Origin: an uncultured Clostridia bacterium
GTDB taxonomy: Bacteria; Bacillota; Clostridia; Christensenellales; Borkfalkiaceae
NCBI GenBank assembly: GCA_944341075.1
Contig: CALVLV010000003.1
Coordinates: 37,470 to 101,469, forward strand
Reading direction: 5' to 3'
DNA length: 64,000 bases
The notes under the pieces are model-generated. The model saw nothing but the letters and a program-made list of their open reading frames with translations, searched no databases and was not told the DNA's origin. The translations under genes and the position numbers were made by a program. Shown here in pieces: positions 62,879 through 64,000 of the stretch; positions within the stretch are counted from its first letter, which is position 1, and each line of letters starts with the position of its first letter.

Positions 62879-63874
62879 ATGGCTGAAGAACATATAAAAA
62901 CGGGTAGGCGCGCGGTGCCGCCGCTGAAAATAGTTGTTGTGGATACAAATACCCTTACTGCGGGGGATATAGACTTTTCGCCCATAGAGCGGCTGGGGCA
63001 GGTCACTTTTTACGACCGCCTAGCCCCCGAAGAGCTGATGACTGCTGCCGAATTTGCAGATATTCTGCTTATAAACAAGGCTGAGATCACCAGGCAGCTT
63101 GTGGAGCACTGTAAAAATTTAAAGTACGTGGGCACCTTTTCCACGGGGTACAACAATGTTGACCTTGCCGCCCTGAAAGAACGGGGCATACCCTGCTGCA
63201 ACGTACCCGGGTATTCCACGCAGGCGGTGTGCCAGCACGTGTTTGCAATGCTGCTCATGCTGGAGGGCAATGCGGATAAATACGTTGCCTCGGTGCAGTC
63301 GGGCGACTGGGTAAAAAGCCGTTCGTTCTGCTATATGCCGTGGGCAATGCACGAACTCAGCGGCAAAACGTTTGGCGTTTACGGCTACGGCAGCATAGGC
63401 AGGGCGGTGGCAAAGGTGGCGGACGCCTTCGGCATGAACGTTGTGGTGCATACCCGCACCACGCCCAAAGATTGCCCCTACCAACTCGTCGGCGCGGATG
63501 AAATTTTTGCCCTGAGCGACTATCTTTCGCTGCACTGCCCGCTGAATGGCGCCACTGCCGGCATGGTGAACGGGCGCACGCTTTCGCTGATGAAGCCTTC
63601 GGCGGTGCTCATAAATACTGCGCGCGGCGGGCTTGTGGATGAAGTTACGCTTGCCGCTGCGCTCAACGGCGGCAGGCTGCGCGCCGCCTGCCTGGATGTG
63701 CTCACCGAAGAGCCGATGAATGCGGACTGCGCCCTTCGTACCGCCAAAAACTGCCTTATCACGCCGCACATAGCGTGGTGCCCGCGCGAAACGCGCGCCC
63801 GCCTTGTGGAGCTTGTCGCCAAAAATTTAAGCGCCTTTCTTGCCGGCAGGCCGCAGAACGTGGTCAACCGCTGA
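62879..63874 (+). CDS. D-2-hydroxyacid dehydrogenase
   Basis: 331 residues from MAEEHIKTGRR, chosen because CGAGGT lies 6-7 bases upstream of 62879; an ATG at 62855 is less well placed. The Rossmann loop is VYGYGSIGRAVAKVA. Catalytic residues are in NTARGGLVDE (Arg), DVLTEEPM (Glu) and TPHIAWCPRETR (His). FSTGYNNVDLAALKERGIPCCNVPGYST is conserved. Closest in pattern to glycerate / hydroxypyruvate reductases; the substrate is not certain. Confidence 0.92.
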   Translation: MAEEHIKTGRRAVPPLKIVVVDTNTLTAGDIDFSPIERLGQVTFYDRLAPEELMTAAEFADILLINKAEITRQLVEHCKNLKYVGTFSTGYNNVDLAALKERGIPCCNVPGYSTQAVCQHVFAMLLMLEGNADKYVASVQSGDWVKSRSFCYMPWAMHELSGKTFGVYGYGSIGRAVAKVADAFGMNVVVHTRTTPKDCPYQLVGADEIFALSDYLSLHCPLNGATAGMVNGRTLSLMKPSAVLINTARGGLVDEVTLAAALNGGRLRAACLDVLTEEPMNADCALRTAKNCLITPHIAWCPRETRARLVELVAKNLSAFLAGRPQNVVNR

Positions 63875-63927
63875 AAAGATTCTGTAAACAAAGCTGATTT
63901 ATATAGTAAGGCCGCCGCGGCACATGA

Positions 63928-64000
63928 TATGCACCCCAAAAGTTGGACAGACTTTTGGAGGTGCATATTTTCATGTCAAGAGGAAAGAAGTTTAACACAA
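63928..64000 (+). mobile_element. Left end of an IS3-like insertion sequence, cut by window edge
   Basis: The terminal sequence TGCACCCCAAAAGTTGGACA starting at about 63930 is typical of IS3/IS150-type ends. ATGCACCCCAAAAGT and ACTTTTGGAGGTGCAT form a hairpin that includes the GGAGG of the following transposase frame, so RNA entering from outside would hide the ribosome site. Confidence 0.7.
63973..64000 (+). CDS. Transposase orfA, N-terminal fragment
   Basis: Begins MSRGKKFNT after GGAGG at the IS left end and runs out of the window. The start resembles IS3-family OrfA proteins; only nine residues are visible. Confidence 0.6.

Overview
The window looks like a chromosomal stretch of a Clostridia-class Bacillota (Firmicutes) bacterium. 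The signs are strong AGGAGG-type ribosome binding sites, many sigma-A promoters close to TTGACA-17-TATAAT, an FMN riboswitch in front of a RibU-type riboflavin transporter, DegV, a YolD / Y-family polymerase pair, a fused ATPase-permease ABC exporter and standard use of TGA as stop. The background is about 50% G+C. One part of the accessory island (10.4-13.8 kb) is much more A+T rich. No species can be named from the sequence alone.

Layout. 0-5 kb: the 3' part of glyA, four tandem zinc-ribbon membrane proteins on the minus strand, an A+T-rich hypothetical gene and a DegV protein. 5.2-17.7 kb: a likely integrative island. A tyrosine integrase lies at its left end, followed by a sigma-like regulator, a structured non-coding block and a serine-recombinase-like protein that has lost its catalytic residues. 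A surface-glycan cargo follows: UDP-glucose dehydrogenase, a GT2-GT8 fusion, a GT9-like protein, a nucleotidyltransferase-kinase-SIS fusion, a HAD phosphatase and a GT2 enzyme. The island is bounded by a 31-bp repeat that is the 5' end of the FMN riboswitch, so it seems to have integrated inside the riboswitch. Its right end supplies a consensus promoter that reads into the rebuilt riboswitch and ribU.

18-31 kb: housekeeping genes tsaE-tsaB-rimI-hydrolase-murF-like-ddl (t6A modification and cell wall), NADP isocitrate dehydrogenase, a MocR/PdxR regulator, two very small peptide genes behind a promoter with paired operators, adenine deaminase and pyridoxal kinase. The MocR gene and the kinase gene share a GGTATTA motif, suggesting one vitamin B6 regulon. 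31-43 kb: LysR with a divergent acetyltransferase, Fe-dependent alcohol dehydrogenase, a PAS-PP2C phosphatase, a lipid kinase, CCA-adding enzyme, RmuC, a large repetitive anchored protein and rpsF-ssb-rpsR.

43-58 kb: YggS, then a branched-chain amino acid region on the minus strand (ilvB-ilvN, ilvD, leuC-leuD-leuB) interrupted by a DUF4097-like gene and a divergent ABC exporter. 57-64 kb: tilS, three tRNA genes (initiator Met, a second CAU tRNA, Glu), an unusual tandem repeat built from the tRNA-Glu 3' end, a Y-family polymerase with YolD, small hypotheticals, a YjbR protein, a 2-hydroxyacid dehydrogenase and the first bases of an IS3-like element. Several families of short dispersed repeats fill the intergenic spaces.
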